In this document: one piece after another, positions 50,839 through 59,187 of the stretch
Position numbering within the stretch: position 1 is the stretch's first letter
Layout: every line of letters starts with the position of its first letter
Source: Paenochrobactrum glaciei
Lineage (GTDB): Bacteria; Pseudomonadota; Alphaproteobacteria; Rhizobiales; Rhizobiaceae
Direction: 5' to 3'
Assembly: GCF_039522165.1 (NCBI RefSeq)
Contig: NZ_BAAADE010000002.1
Coordinates: forward strand, 434,001 to 498,000
DNA: 64,000 nt
Program-made: the position numbers and the translations under genes
The notes under the pieces: generated by a model
Seen by the model: only the letters and a program-made list of their open reading frames with translations
What the model was told of the DNA's origin: nothing
The model's database searches: none

Positions 50839-51432
50839 ATGTTTTTACGCCATATCATTCTCGCTGGTATTGCAGGACTTTGCATGGCAATGCCTGTGCA
50901 GGCTGCGCCGAACGATGCTGCTCCGGCAGGTAAGACCTATGTATCGCAGGCAGAAAAGTATAAGATTGCGCCACGTTTTCATGCGCAGACTGTTGCTTTC
51001 AGCGGCTACAAGCCGGGCACAATCGTTGTCGATCCGAAAAACTATTTCCTTTACCTCGTAGAGACCTCAACCACTGCACGCCGTTATGGCATTGCTGTTG
51101 GTAAAGTCGGTCTTGAATTTAAAGGCACCGGCACCATCAACGCAAAGCGTGAATGGCCGCGTTGGATTCCAACCAAAGAAATGGTTCAGCGCAACCCAGC
51201 CCATTACGGCCGCTTCAAAAACGGTATGGATGGCGGACCAAGCAACCCGCTCGGTTCCCGTGCGCTTTATTTGTTCCAGGGCAACAAAGACACCTATATC
51301 CGTATTCACGGCACAGTGCAGCCTTGGACAATCGGCAGTGCCGCTTCAAACGGCTGCTTCCGTATGTTGAATGAAGATGTGCTCGATCTTTATGAGCGCG
51401 TTAATCTTGGCACAGAAGTTGTGGTGCTTTGA
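50839..51432 (+). CDS. L,D-transpeptidase (YkuD domain)
   Basis: Exported peptidoglycan transpeptidase of 197 residues. Signal peptide about residues 1-22 (cleavage near VQA-AP). The YkuD catalytic motif is H157-G with S-N-G-C173-F-R, the Cys being the nucleophile. These enzymes make 3-3 crosslinks or, in Alphaproteobacteria including Brucella, attach outer-membrane proteins such as Omp25/Omp10-type barrels to peptidoglycan. Which of these reactions applies is not visible. The gene stands alone between two terminators, with ATG preceded by the purine stretch GGGAAA. Confidence 0.93.
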   Translation: MFLRHIILAGIAGLCMAMPVQAAPNDAAPAGKTYVSQAEKYKIAPRFHAQTVAFSGYKPGTIVVDPKNYFLYLVETSTTARRYGIAVGKVGLEFKGTGTINAKREWPRWIPTKEMVQRNPAHYGRFKNGMDGGPSNPLGSRALYLFQGNKDTYIRIHGTVQPWTIGSAASNGCFRMLNEDVLDLYERVNLGTEVVVL

Positions 51433-51455
51433 TTGAGATTATAAGGCGCTGACAA

Positions 51456-51479
51456 GCCGGGCGCAGGCCCGGCTTTTTT
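51456..51479 (+). terminator. Intrinsic terminator after the L,D-transpeptidase gene
   Basis: GCCGGGC pairs with GCCCGGC around GCAG and is followed by T6. Confidence 0.93.
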
Positions 51480-51779
51480 GTGTTTTATTATGGCCATTTG
51501 AAATGGCACGCAAACCGCTTCTATGTTTGATTATAACGGGTTAACCGGCATGGCAGAAGAGGCGGGGAGTATAAGAACTGGGCTGGAAAGTTGTCGGTTA
51601 TTTAACAACCGGATTTTCTCATTTTAATTTATTCCGTCCGCCAATGCGTGAAGATGCGTGAGCGGCAAAAAATGAGCTTGTGGTTTTGCCTCTTTATAAC
51701 GGGGAAAAACCAACTATTTTATATAGGACTTCATTTTTTAGTGGCGGAATCAGTCAGGAGAGTCTAACGACATAAGCCC
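51480..51779 (+). other. pyrG upstream region
   Basis: About 300 bases without a supported ORF; it must hold the pyrG promoter. A hairpin GTTGT/ACAAC occurs near 51591-51611. AGGAG at 51756-51760 lies 19 bases before the pyrG ATG, which is an unusually long Shine-Dalgarno spacing, and no start codon closer to it opens a usable frame. Confidence 0.4.
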
Positions 51780-53408
51780 ATGGCGCGATATGTTTTCATC
51801 ACAGGCGGCGTGGTTTCTTCCCTTGGAAAAGGCATTGCCGCAGCAGCATTGGCTGCACTCCTTCAGGCACGTGGATACCGCGTGCGGATTCGTAAACTCG
51901 ACCCTTATCTGAACGTCGATCCGGGCACGATGTCCCCTTACCAGCATGGTGAGGTGTTTGTGACCGATGATGGTGCAGAGACAGATCTTGATCTGGGTCA
52001 TTACGAGCGGTTCACCGGTCAGCCTGCTACCAAGCAGGACAATATTACGACTGGTCGTATCTACCGCAATATCATCGAAAAAGAACGCCGCGGCGATTAT
52101 CTCGGTGCGACAGTTCAGGTTATTCCTCATGTCACGGATGAAATTAAAAACTTCATCACCTCTGGCAATGACGAATATGATTTTGTTCTTTGTGAAATCG
52201 GCGGAACGGTTGGCGATATTGAAGCCATGCCGTTTCTGGAAGCAATCCGTCAGCTGGGCAATGAATTGCCACGCGGAATGGCGGTTTATATTCACCTGAC
52301 CCTGATGCCGTATATTCCAACGGCCGGTGAGTTGAAGACCAAACCGACACAGCACTCTGTTAAAGAACTGCGTTCTATCGGTATTGCTCCTGATGTTCTG
52401 CTTATCCGTGCAGACCGTCCGATTCCGGAAAATGAACGCCGCAAGCTGTCCTTGTTCTGTAATGTGCGCGAAAGTGCCGTTATTCAGGCGCTTGACGTCA
52501 AGTCTATCTATGATGTGCCGGTGGCTTATCATAATGAAGGCTTTGACGCGGAAGTGTTGCGTGCATTCGGCATTGATCCGGCACCTAAGCCGCAGATCGA
52601 GCGCTGGGAAGAAGTCTCCCGTCTTATCCATAATCCGGAAGGCGAGGTTACGATTGCAGTTGTTGGTAAATATACCGAGCTGAAAGATGCTTATAAATCT
52701 CTGATTGAAGCATTGCAGCATGGCGGTATGGCTAACAAGGTACGCGTTAATCTTGAATGGATTGAAGCGGAAGTCTTTGAAGGCGAAGATCCTGCTCCGC
52801 ATTTGGAAAAAGTTCACGGCATTTTGGTGCCAGGTGGCTTTGGCGAACGTGGTGCGGAAGGCAAGATCAAAGCAGCTAAATTTGCCCGCGAACGCAAGGT
52901 GCCTTATTTCGGCATTTGCTTTGGCATGCAGATGGCTTGCATTGAAGCTGCCCGCAATCTGGCTGGTATTGAAGACGCTTCTTCAACAGAATTTGGCCCG
53001 ACCAAAGAACCTGTTGTTGGCTTGATGACCGAATGGCTGAAGGGCGATCTGCTCGAAAAACGCAGCCAGTCCGGTGATCTGGGCGGTACGATGCGCCTTG
53101 GTGCATATGAGTCGGAGCTGAAAGCCGGAACGCGTATTGCTGAGATTTATGGCGATACCACCATTTCCGAGCGTCACCGTCACCGTTACGAAGTCAATGT
53201 CGATTATAAAGATCGTCTTGAACAGTGCGGTTTGGTGTTCTCAGGTCTTTCACCGGATGGCGTTCTGCCTGAAACCGTTGAATATGCCGATCATCCGTGG
53301 TTCATCGGTGTGCAATATCACCCCGAATTGAAATCACGTCCGTTCGAACCGCATCCATTGTTTGCGTCCTTCATTGCCGCAGCATTGGAACAGAGCCGGA
53401 TGGTCTGA
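51780..53408 (+). CDS. pyrG: CTP synthase
   Basis: Makes CTP from UTP, ATP and glutamine; 542 residues. The N-terminal synthetase domain starts with the invariant MARYVFITGGVVSSLGKG and contains LDPYLNVDPGTMSPYQHGEVF. The C-terminal class I glutamine amidotransferase domain has the nucleophile Cys in YFGICFGMQ and the His/Glu pair in QYHPELKSRP. The start is fixed by the family N-terminus, although the Shine-Dalgarno spacing is long. It precedes kdsA, in which CTP is later used for CMP-Kdo; this pyrG-kdsA-eno order is common in Proteobacteria. Confidence 0.98.
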   Translation: MARYVFITGGVVSSLGKGIAAAALAALLQARGYRVRIRKLDPYLNVDPGTMSPYQHGEVFVTDDGAETDLDLGHYERFTGQPATKQDNITTGRIYRNIIEKERRGDYLGATVQVIPHVTDEIKNFITSGNDEYDFVLCEIGGTVGDIEAMPFLEAIRQLGNELPRGMAVYIHLTLMPYIPTAGELKTKPTQHSVKELRSIGIAPDVLLIRADRPIPENERRKLSLFCNVRESAVIQALDVKSIYDVPVAYHNEGFDAEVLRAFGIDPAPKPQIERWEEVSRLIHNPEGEVTIAVVGKYTELKDAYKSLIEALQHGGMANKVRVNLEWIEAEVFEGEDPAPHLEKVHGILVPGGFGERGAEGKIKAAKFARERKVPYFGICFGMQMACIEAARNLAGIEDASSTEFGPTKEPVVGLMTEWLKGDLLEKRSQSGDLGGTMRLGAYESELKAGTRIAEIYGDTTISERHRHRYEVNVDYKDRLEQCGLVFSGLSPDGVLPETVEYADHPWFIGVQYHPELKSRPFEPHPLFASFIAAALEQSRMV

Positions 53409-53445
53409 TCGCAAATGTGTGATTGCCTGATGTAAAAATCAAAAG

Positions 53446-53479
53446 AAGCGCCATATGTGATAAACAGTGGCGCTTTTTT
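53446..53479 (+). terminator. Intrinsic terminator after pyrG
   Basis: AAGCGCCA pairs with TGGCGCTT around a 14-base loop, followed by T6 (53474-53479). Confidence 0.85.
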
Positions 53480-53585
53480 ATATGGTCACTGAGGTTTATA
53501 GTGAGACAAGTTTTGTGCCGGATTCTATCCGGCTGCGGGCAAGCTTTGAGCGACCCAACTCTATGATAATGAAGGTTGAGCAACC

Positions 53586-54419
53586 ATGACGACAGCAAAT
53601 TCGATTATTCGCGTAGGCAATGTGACTTTTGGCAATGATCAGCCATTGGCGCTGATTGCCGGGCCTTGCCAGATGGAAAGCCGTCAGCATGCGTTTGACA
53701 TGGCAGGACGATTGAAAGAGCAGACCGACAAGCTTGGGATTGGTCTGGTTTATAAATCCAGCTTTGATAAAGCCAACCGTACATCATTAAACGGCAAGCG
53801 CGGTATTGGCCTTGAAACAGCGATGGAAGTATTCGCTGATCTGAAAAAAGAATATAATTTTCCAGTACTGACCGACGTTCACACCGAAGAACAATGTGCG
53901 CTGGTGGCTGATGTCATCGACGTTTTACAAATTCCTGCTTTCCTATGCCGACAGACAGATTTGCTGATTGCAGCTGCTAAAACCGGCTGTGTCGTCAATG
54001 TTAAAAAAGGCCAGTTTCTGGCGCCGTGGGACATGAAAAATGTGCTGGCGAAAGTGACCGAAAGCGGCAATCCAAATGTGATGTCCTGTGAACGCGGTGC
54101 ATCATTTGGTTATAATACGCTGGTGTCTGACATGCGCTCGCTGCCGATTATGGCAGGCTTTGGTTCGCCGGTTATTTTTGATGCAACCCATTCCGTGCAG
54201 CAGCCGGGAGGTCAGGGTGGTTCATCTGGTGGTCAGCGCGAATTTGTTGAAACATTGGCGCGCGCCGCTGTTGCCGTTGGCGTTGCAGGTCTTTTCATCG
54301 AGACCCATGAAGACCCGGACAATGCGCCGTCAGATGGCCCGAATATGGTGCAGATCGACAATATGCCGGCTTTGCTGGAAACTTTGATGGCCTTTGATCG
54401 CTTGTCCAAAGGTTTGTGA
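53586..54419 (+). CDS. kdsA: 3-deoxy-8-phosphooctulonate synthase
   Basis: Kdo-8-phosphate synthase, 277 residues, condensing phosphoenolpyruvate and arabinose 5-phosphate for LPS inner core. Segments: LALIAGPCQMESRQHAFDMA, YKSSFDKANRTS, TDVHTEEQC, IPAFLCRQTDLL, NVKKGQFLAPWDM, VIFDATHSVQQPGG and FIETHEDPDNAPSDGPNM. A Cys is present in IAGPC, which fits the metal-dependent class only if other ligands agree; I do not assign the class. ATG at 53586 has GAAGG 10 bases upstream. It lies between pyrG and eno. Confidence 0.97.
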   Translation: MTTANSIIRVGNVTFGNDQPLALIAGPCQMESRQHAFDMAGRLKEQTDKLGIGLVYKSSFDKANRTSLNGKRGIGLETAMEVFADLKKEYNFPVLTDVHTEEQCALVADVIDVLQIPAFLCRQTDLLIAAAKTGCVVNVKKGQFLAPWDMKNVLAKVTESGNPNVMSCERGASFGYNTLVSDMRSLPIMAGFGSPVIFDATHSVQQPGGQGGSSGGQREFVETLARAAVAVGVAGLFIETHEDPDNAPSDGPNMVQIDNMPALLETLMAFDRLSKGL

Positions 54420-54618
54420 CCTTCAGGCTATATAAATTGAGAGTTTTGCCCTGTGGAAGGGTGCGGTAATGTTTTACACGCACCCGCAGTTGGCATAAGT
54501 AGAATGGGTAAATCGGATGGGCTGTAAGGTGCATTCGAGGCGAGTTTCTTGAGAAAGCATGACTGATCGGGATATCAGCCATGCCGGTGGTTTGAAAAAG
54601 TGGAAGGACGAAGTCTGT

Positions 54619-55896
54619 ATGACTGCGATTATTGATATTGTCGGCCGCGAGATTCTGGATAGCCGTGGCAATCCGACTGTTGAAGTTGATGTGTTGCTGG
54701 AAGATGGCGCGTTTGGCCGTGCAGCAGTTCCTTCCGGTGCATCCACCGGTGCGCATGAAGCGGTTGAACTGCGCGATGGCGGCAGCCGTTATTTGGGTAA
54801 AGGCGTTGAAAAGGCCGTTGCTGCGGTTAATGGTCAGATTTTCGACGTGCTGGCTGGCATGGATGCCGAAAACCAGATCCATATTGATCAGACTTTGATT
54901 GACCTCGACGGCACTGCCAATAAGAGCAATCTGGGTGCCAATGCGATCCTCGGCGTTTCCATGGCTGTTGCCAAGGCTGCTGCGCAGTCTTGCGACCTGC
55001 CGCTTTACCGCTATGTCGGTGGTGCTAATGCCCACATTCTGCCGGTGCCGATGATGAACATCATCAATGGTGGCGCACATGCAGACAATCCGATTGATTT
55101 TCAGGAATTCATGATTCTGCCGGTTGGCGCGAATTCGATGCGCGAAGCTGTGCGTTATGGCGCAGAAGTGTTCCACACTTTGAAGAAGCGTCTGAAAGAT
55201 GCCGGCCACAACACCAATGTGGGCGATGAAGGCGGTTTTGCGCCTAATCTGCTTTCTGCTGAAGCTGCACTTGATTTCGTTATGGAATCCATCGTTCAGG
55301 CTGGTTTCAAGCCGGGTGAAGAAATCGCTATCGGTCTTGATTGCGCTGCAACTGAATTCTTCAAGGGCGGCAATTACGTCTATGAAGGCGAAGGCATCAG
55401 CCGTGATCCGCGCGCGCAAGCTGAATATCTGGCCAAGCTCGTTGGCGATTACCCGATCGTAACCATTGAAGATGGTATGAGCGAAGACGACTGGGAAGGT
55501 TGGAAATACCTGACCGAACTCGTCGGCACCAAAACCCAGCTCGTTGGCGATGATCTCTTCGTGACCAACTCCGCACGTCTGCGTGACGGTATCAAGATGG
55601 GCGTTGCCAATTCGATTCTCGTCAAAGTAAACCAGATCGGTACTTTGAGCGAAACTTTGGATGCCGTTGAAACCGCTCATAAGGCTGGTTACACCGCTGT
55701 GATGTCACACCGCTCCGGTGAAACAGAAGATTCCACCATTGCGGATCTGGCTGTTGCAACCAATTGCGGCCAGATCAAAACCGGTTCGCTGGCGCGTTCA
55801 GACCGTACCGCAAAATATAACCAGCTCATCCGCATCGAGGAAGAACTGGGCTTGCAGGCACGTTATGCCGGACGTTCAGCACTGAAATTCCTTTAA
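54619..55896 (+). CDS. eno: Enolase
   Basis: Phosphopyruvate hydratase of glycolysis, 425 residues. N-terminal IVGREILDSRGNPTVEVDV, the SGASTGAHEAVELRD loop, catalytic-site regions GDEGGFAPNL and IEDGMSEDDWEGW, and the enolase signature ILVKVNQIGTLSET followed by SHRSGETEDSTIADLAV. ATG at 54619 has GGAAGGA about 11 bases upstream. An in-frame ATG at 54559 would add 20 residues that do not belong to the family. A terminator follows and ftsB comes next, an order common in Proteobacteria. Confidence 0.98.
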   Translation: MTAIIDIVGREILDSRGNPTVEVDVLLEDGAFGRAAVPSGASTGAHEAVELRDGGSRYLGKGVEKAVAAVNGQIFDVLAGMDAENQIHIDQTLIDLDGTANKSNLGANAILGVSMAVAKAAAQSCDLPLYRYVGGANAHILPVPMMNIINGGAHADNPIDFQEFMILPVGANSMREAVRYGAEVFHTLKKRLKDAGHNTNVGDEGGFAPNLLSAEAALDFVMESIVQAGFKPGEEIAIGLDCAATEFFKGGNYVYEGEGISRDPRAQAEYLAKLVGDYPIVTIEDGMSEDDWEGWKYLTELVGTKTQLVGDDLFVTNSARLRDGIKMGVANSILVKVNQIGTLSETLDAVETAHKAGYTAVMSHRSGETEDSTIADLAVATNCGQIKTGSLARSDRTAKYNQLIRIEEELGLQARYAGRSALKFL

Positions 55897-55942
55897 TGGA
55901 TTTGAAGCGCAGTGAGGCTTTCGCCTTACTGCACTGAAATAT

Positions 55943-55975
55943 GAAAGCGGGGCAGCAATGCTCCGCTTTTTTGTT
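55943..55975 (+). terminator. Intrinsic terminator after eno
   Basis: AAAGCGGGGCA pairs with TGCTCCGCTTT (one G-T pair) around GCAA, with a T-run. An additional hairpin GCAGTGAGGC/GCCTTACTGC lies just before it at 55908-55932. Confidence 0.9.
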
Positions 55976-56262
55976 TTTACGGGTTTTGTGGCAGGCTGTG
56001 TGGCAGGCGTCCGTCACACTGTGTTTAATAAAGTTTTGCTTGTGTTGCCTTTGAGTAAGGCTCTGTTAAGCAAAATAATGTTTATTAGTACGATCAGAAT
56101 GCGGGTGTATGGCGTGGGTGCTTGTGTTGGCTGTCACGCGGCCGTTTACTGAACTGCTGCCATTGTATCGGCGGCACTGCTTAAGTTGCGCGTAAAATGA
56201 GTAATCGGGCTTTTTAAGATGTTTCGACGGAAACTTAAAAAGGCTCAAAGGATGTGTTGAGT
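55976..56262 (+). other. eno-ftsB spacer, no feature supported
   Basis: About 290 bases of mixed composition. A 64-codon frame at 55958-56152 has no ribosome binding site, overlaps the eno terminator and looks unlike a protein. The region should contain the ftsB promoter, but I cannot place it. Confidence 0.4.
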
Positions 56263-56592
56263 ATGTGGACCAAGCAAAAGCGTAAGTCTATTCGCGGACG
56301 ATTTGTGTTGCCGTTACTGGCCATTGCTTTCCTGTCTTATTTTGGTTTCCACGCCTATCACGGCGAATATGGCATCGATTCAAGTGCGCGCTTGCAGCAG
56401 CAGGTTGCTCTCTTAAACGCACAACTTGAAGAGCTGACCATTGAGCGTCAAGCAATGGAAAAACGCGTCTCGCTTTTGCGTGATGGCTCCATTGAAAAGG
56501 ATATGCTTGACGAACAGGCACGACGAGCGCTTAATCTCTCCCATGAAAACGAACTGACAATAATTATTTCTCGTGAAGATGCGTCTGATTAA
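56263..56592 (+). CDS. ftsB: FtsB/DivIC family cell division protein
   Basis: Septum formation initiator of 109 residues. A short basic N-terminus (TKQKRKSIRGRF) precedes one membrane helix (about 15-35) and a periplasmic coiled coil (about 42-80; LQQQVALLNAQLEELTIERQ). The short C-terminal domain has EKDMLDEQARRALNLS. FtsB bridges FtsL and FtsQ in the divisome. ATG at 56263 has AAAGGA with a 10-base spacer; GTG at 56254 is an alternative. The eno-ftsB-pdhA order is conserved in Alphaproteobacteria. Confidence 0.93.
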   Translation: MWTKQKRKSIRGRFVLPLLAIAFLSYFGFHAYHGEYGIDSSARLQQQVALLNAQLEELTIERQAMEKRVSLLRDGSIEKDMLDEQARRALNLSHENELTIIISREDASD

Positions 56593-56727
56593 CTGAAATC
56601 CGGTTAATAGTCTTTTTAATGAGTGAAATTAAAGACTTAATAACATAGCTGCTATGCCCCTGTTGCATATTGTAACTTGTTTGACAGCCGTTTAAGGTTA
56701 TTTCAGTAAGACAATAGGGAGCAAATT

Positions 56728-57768
56728 ATGGCATCGAGGTCTAACAAGGCGCCTGTGACCAAAACACAGTCGGCTTCAAACACTGCACCTAAGACCCCCA
56801 AGCCTGCTGATTTCACTAAAGAACAGGAAATGAGCAGCTACCGCGAAATGTTGTTGATTCGACGTTTCGAAGAAAAAGCTGGACAGCTTTATGGTATGGG
56901 TCTGATCGGTGGTTTCTGCCATCTCTATATCGGACAGGAAGCTGTCGTTGTTGGTATGCAGATGGCACAGAAGGAAGGTGATCAGGTTATCACCGCCTAT
57001 CGTGATCATGGACATATGCTGGCAACAGGCATGAGCGCCCGCGGCGTGATGGCTGAACTGACCGGACGTCGTGGCGGCTTGTCGAAAGGCAAGGGCGGCT
57101 CGATGCACATGTTCTCGAAAGAGAAGCATTTCTATGGCGGCCACGGTATCGTTGGTGCGCAGGTTCCGTTGGGCGCAGGTCTGGCCTTTGCCAACCGTTA
57201 TCGCGGCAATGACAATGTATCTCTGACTTATTTCGGCGACGGCGCTTCCAATCAGGGGCAGGTCTACGAAACATTCAACATGGCAAAGCTTTGGAATTTG
57301 CCGGTTGTCTTCATCATTGAAAATAACCGCTATGCAATGGGTACATCAGTGACCCGTTCTTCTGCGGAAACAGACTTCTCCAAGCGCGGTTCATCTTTCA
57401 ACATCCCTGGTATTCAGGTTGATGGTATGGATGTGCGTGCAGTAAATGCAGCTGCTGAAATGGCGCTCGAATGGGCACGTTCCGGCAAAGGCCCGATCAT
57501 TCTTGATATGCAGACCTACCGCTATCGCGGTCACTCCATGTCCGATCCGGCAAAATATCGCTCAAAAGAAGAAGTTCAGAAGGTACGTGCCGAGCACGAC
57601 CCTATTGAACAGGTCAGACAGCGTTTGCTCGATAAGGGCTGGGCGACCGAAGAAGAGCTGAAAAATATCGATAAGGAAGTGCGTGAGATCGTTGCCGATT
57701 CGGCTGATTTTGCGACGCACGATCCGGAGCCGGAAGTGTCCGAGCTCTACACAGATATTTTGCTTTGA
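56728..57768 (+). CDS. pdhA: Pyruvate dehydrogenase E1 component, alpha subunit
   Basis: Thiamine-diphosphate-binding subunit of the E1 heterotetramer, 346 residues. The ThDP motif GDGASNQGQVYETFN ending in IIENN is at about residues 170-198. Substrate and phosphorylation-loop-like segments are YRYRGHSMSDPAKYR. The N-terminal 30 residues are Lys/Thr/Pro-rich and probably flexible. ATG at 56728 has AGGGAG six bases upstream. A possible -35 TTGACA lies at 56681, and a 13-base palindrome CATAGC-T-GCTATG at 56644-56656. First gene of pdhA-pdhB-pdhC. Confidence 0.98.
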   Translation: MASRSNKAPVTKTQSASNTAPKTPKPADFTKEQEMSSYREMLLIRRFEEKAGQLYGMGLIGGFCHLYIGQEAVVVGMQMAQKEGDQVITAYRDHGHMLATGMSARGVMAELTGRRGGLSKGKGGSMHMFSKEKHFYGGHGIVGAQVPLGAGLAFANRYRGNDNVSLTYFGDGASNQGQVYETFNMAKLWNLPVVFIIENNRYAMGTSVTRSSAETDFSKRGSSFNIPGIQVDGMDVRAVNAAAEMALEWARSGKGPIILDMQTYRYRGHSMSDPAKYRSKEEVQKVRAEHDPIEQVRQRLLDKGWATEEELKNIDKEVREIVADSADFATHDPEPEVSELYTDILL

Positions 57769-57786
57769 TTCGAGGAAGGTGTAGAA

Positions 57787-59172
57787 ATGCCTGTAGAAAT
57801 TCTCATGCCCGCCCTTTCTCCGACAATGGAAGAAGGCAAGCTCTCCAAATGGTTGGTTAAAGAAGGCGATAAAGTTACCTCCGGTGACATTCTGGCCGAA
57901 ATTGAAACTGACAAGGCAACAATGGAAGTTGAAGCTGTTGACGAAGGTACCATTGGCAAGCTCGTGGTTGCTGAAGGCACCGAAGGCGTCAAGGTTAACT
58001 CCGTGATTGCTGTTCTGCTTGGTGACGGCGAAAGCGCTACTGATGCAAGTGCATCTGCTGCTCCTGCGGCCAGCGCTCCGGCTGAAGCGCCTGCTGCTGA
58101 TGCGTCTGCAAAAGAAAGTGCACCTGCAACACCGAAGGCACCTGTTTTGGATGTCGCCAATGATCCGGACATTCCGGCCGGCACCAAAATGGTTTCGACC
58201 ACTGTGCGTGAAGCATTGCGCGATGCAATGGCTGAAGAAATGCGCCGTGACCCTAACGTCTTTGTTATGGGTGAAGAAGTTGCTGAATATCAGGGTGCTT
58301 ATAAAGTAACTCAAGGTCTTCTCGACGAATTCGGTGACAAGCGCGTTGTTGATACACCAATTACCGAACACGGCTTTGCCGGTATCGGTGTCGGTGCAGC
58401 ATTTGCCGGTCTTCGTCCGATCGTTGAATTCATGACCTTCAACTTTGCTATGCAGGCAATTGACCAGATCGTAAACTCTGCTGCCAAGACACTTTATATG
58501 TCCGGTGGTCAGATGGGTGCGCCGATGGTGTTCCGCGGCCCATCCGGTGCTGCTGCTCGCGTTGGTGCTCAGCACTCCCAGTGCTATGCAGCATGGTACA
58601 GCCATATTCCGGGTCTTAAAGTTGTCATGCCTTATTCGGCAGCAGACGCTAAAGGCTTGCTGAAAGCGGCTATCCGCGATCCAAATCCGGTTGTATTTTT
58701 GGAAAACGAAATTCTCTACGGTCAGCATTTTGATGTGCCGGATATGGAAGATTTCGTATTGCCAATCGGTAAGGCCCGCATCCACAAAGTGGGTAGCGAT
58801 GCAACGATCGTATCCTTTGGTATTGGTATGACCTATGCGATTAAAGCTGCTGAACAGCTGGCCGCAGAAGGGATTGATGTGGAGATCATTGATCTGCGCA
58901 CCATCCGTCCGATGGATATTCCGACCGTGATTGAATCGGTCAAGAAGACCGGTCGTCTGGTAACGGTTGAAGAAGGCTTCCCGCAGTCATCCGTTGGTAC
59001 AGAAATTGCCGCCCGCGTTATGCAGCAGGCATTTGATTATCTCGATGCGCCAATCATGACCATCGCAGGTAAAGACGTGCCAATGCCATATGCGGCGAAT
59101 TTGGAAAAACTGGCTCTGCCAAGCGTGGCGGAAGTTGTCGAGGCGGTGAAAGCCGTCACATACACCGCCTGA
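57787..59172 (+). CDS. pdhB: Pyruvate dehydrogenase E1 component, beta subunit, with N-terminal lipoyl domain
   Basis: E1-beta of 461 residues, about 130 longer than the usual form because a complete lipoyl domain (residues 1-78, lipoyl Lys in ETDKATMEV) and an Ala/Pro-rich linker (about 80-125) precede the catalytic part. The catalytic part begins with TTVREALRDAMAEEM and has VFVMGEEVAEYQGAYKVTQGL, DTPITEHGFAGIGVGAAF and the C-terminal transketolase domain. This fusion is known in Alphaproteobacteria (for example Sinorhizobium, Zymomonas). Its lipoyl domain is very similar to that of PdhC. It starts 18 bases after pdhA. Confidence 0.98.
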   Translation: MPVEILMPALSPTMEEGKLSKWLVKEGDKVTSGDILAEIETDKATMEVEAVDEGTIGKLVVAEGTEGVKVNSVIAVLLGDGESATDASASAAPAASAPAEAPAADASAKESAPATPKAPVLDVANDPDIPAGTKMVSTTVREALRDAMAEEMRRDPNVFVMGEEVAEYQGAYKVTQGLLDEFGDKRVVDTPITEHGFAGIGVGAAFAGLRPIVEFMTFNFAMQAIDQIVNSAAKTLYMSGGQMGAPMVFRGPSGAAARVGAQHSQCYAAWYSHIPGLKVVMPYSAADAKGLLKAAIRDPNPVVFLENEILYGQHFDVPDMEDFVLPIGKARIHKVGSDATIVSFGIGMTYAIKAAEQLAAEGIDVEIIDLRTIRPMDIPTVIESVKKTGRLVTVEEGFPQSSVGTEIAARVMQQAFDYLDAPIMTIAGKDVPMPYAANLEKLALPSVAEVVEAVKAVTYTA

Positions 59173-59187
59173 GGAGGCTCTTAGGAC

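Noticed and set aside
51750..52817. Minus-strand frame of about 355 codons opposite pyrG
   Set aside because: Antisense to an unmistakable CTP synthase, with low-complexity Asn/Phe/His-rich translation.
54559..54618. N-terminal extension of enolase by 20 residues
   Set aside because: The extension does not match the enolase family, and GGAAGGA supports ATG at 54619.
54295..55680. Long open frame on the minus strand opposite eno
   Set aside because: It lies entirely over kdsA-end and eno, whose products are certain. Its translation is rich in His, Asn, Phe and Ile without any family pattern, and it is explained by the codon bias of the sense gene.
55958..56152. Small plus-strand frame between eno and ftsB
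   Set aside because: It begins inside the eno terminator and lacks a ribosome binding site.
57562..58785. Long open frame on the minus strand opposite pdhA/pdhB
   Set aside because: Antisense shadow of highly biased pdh genes; Cys/Arg/His-rich composition and no ribosome binding site.
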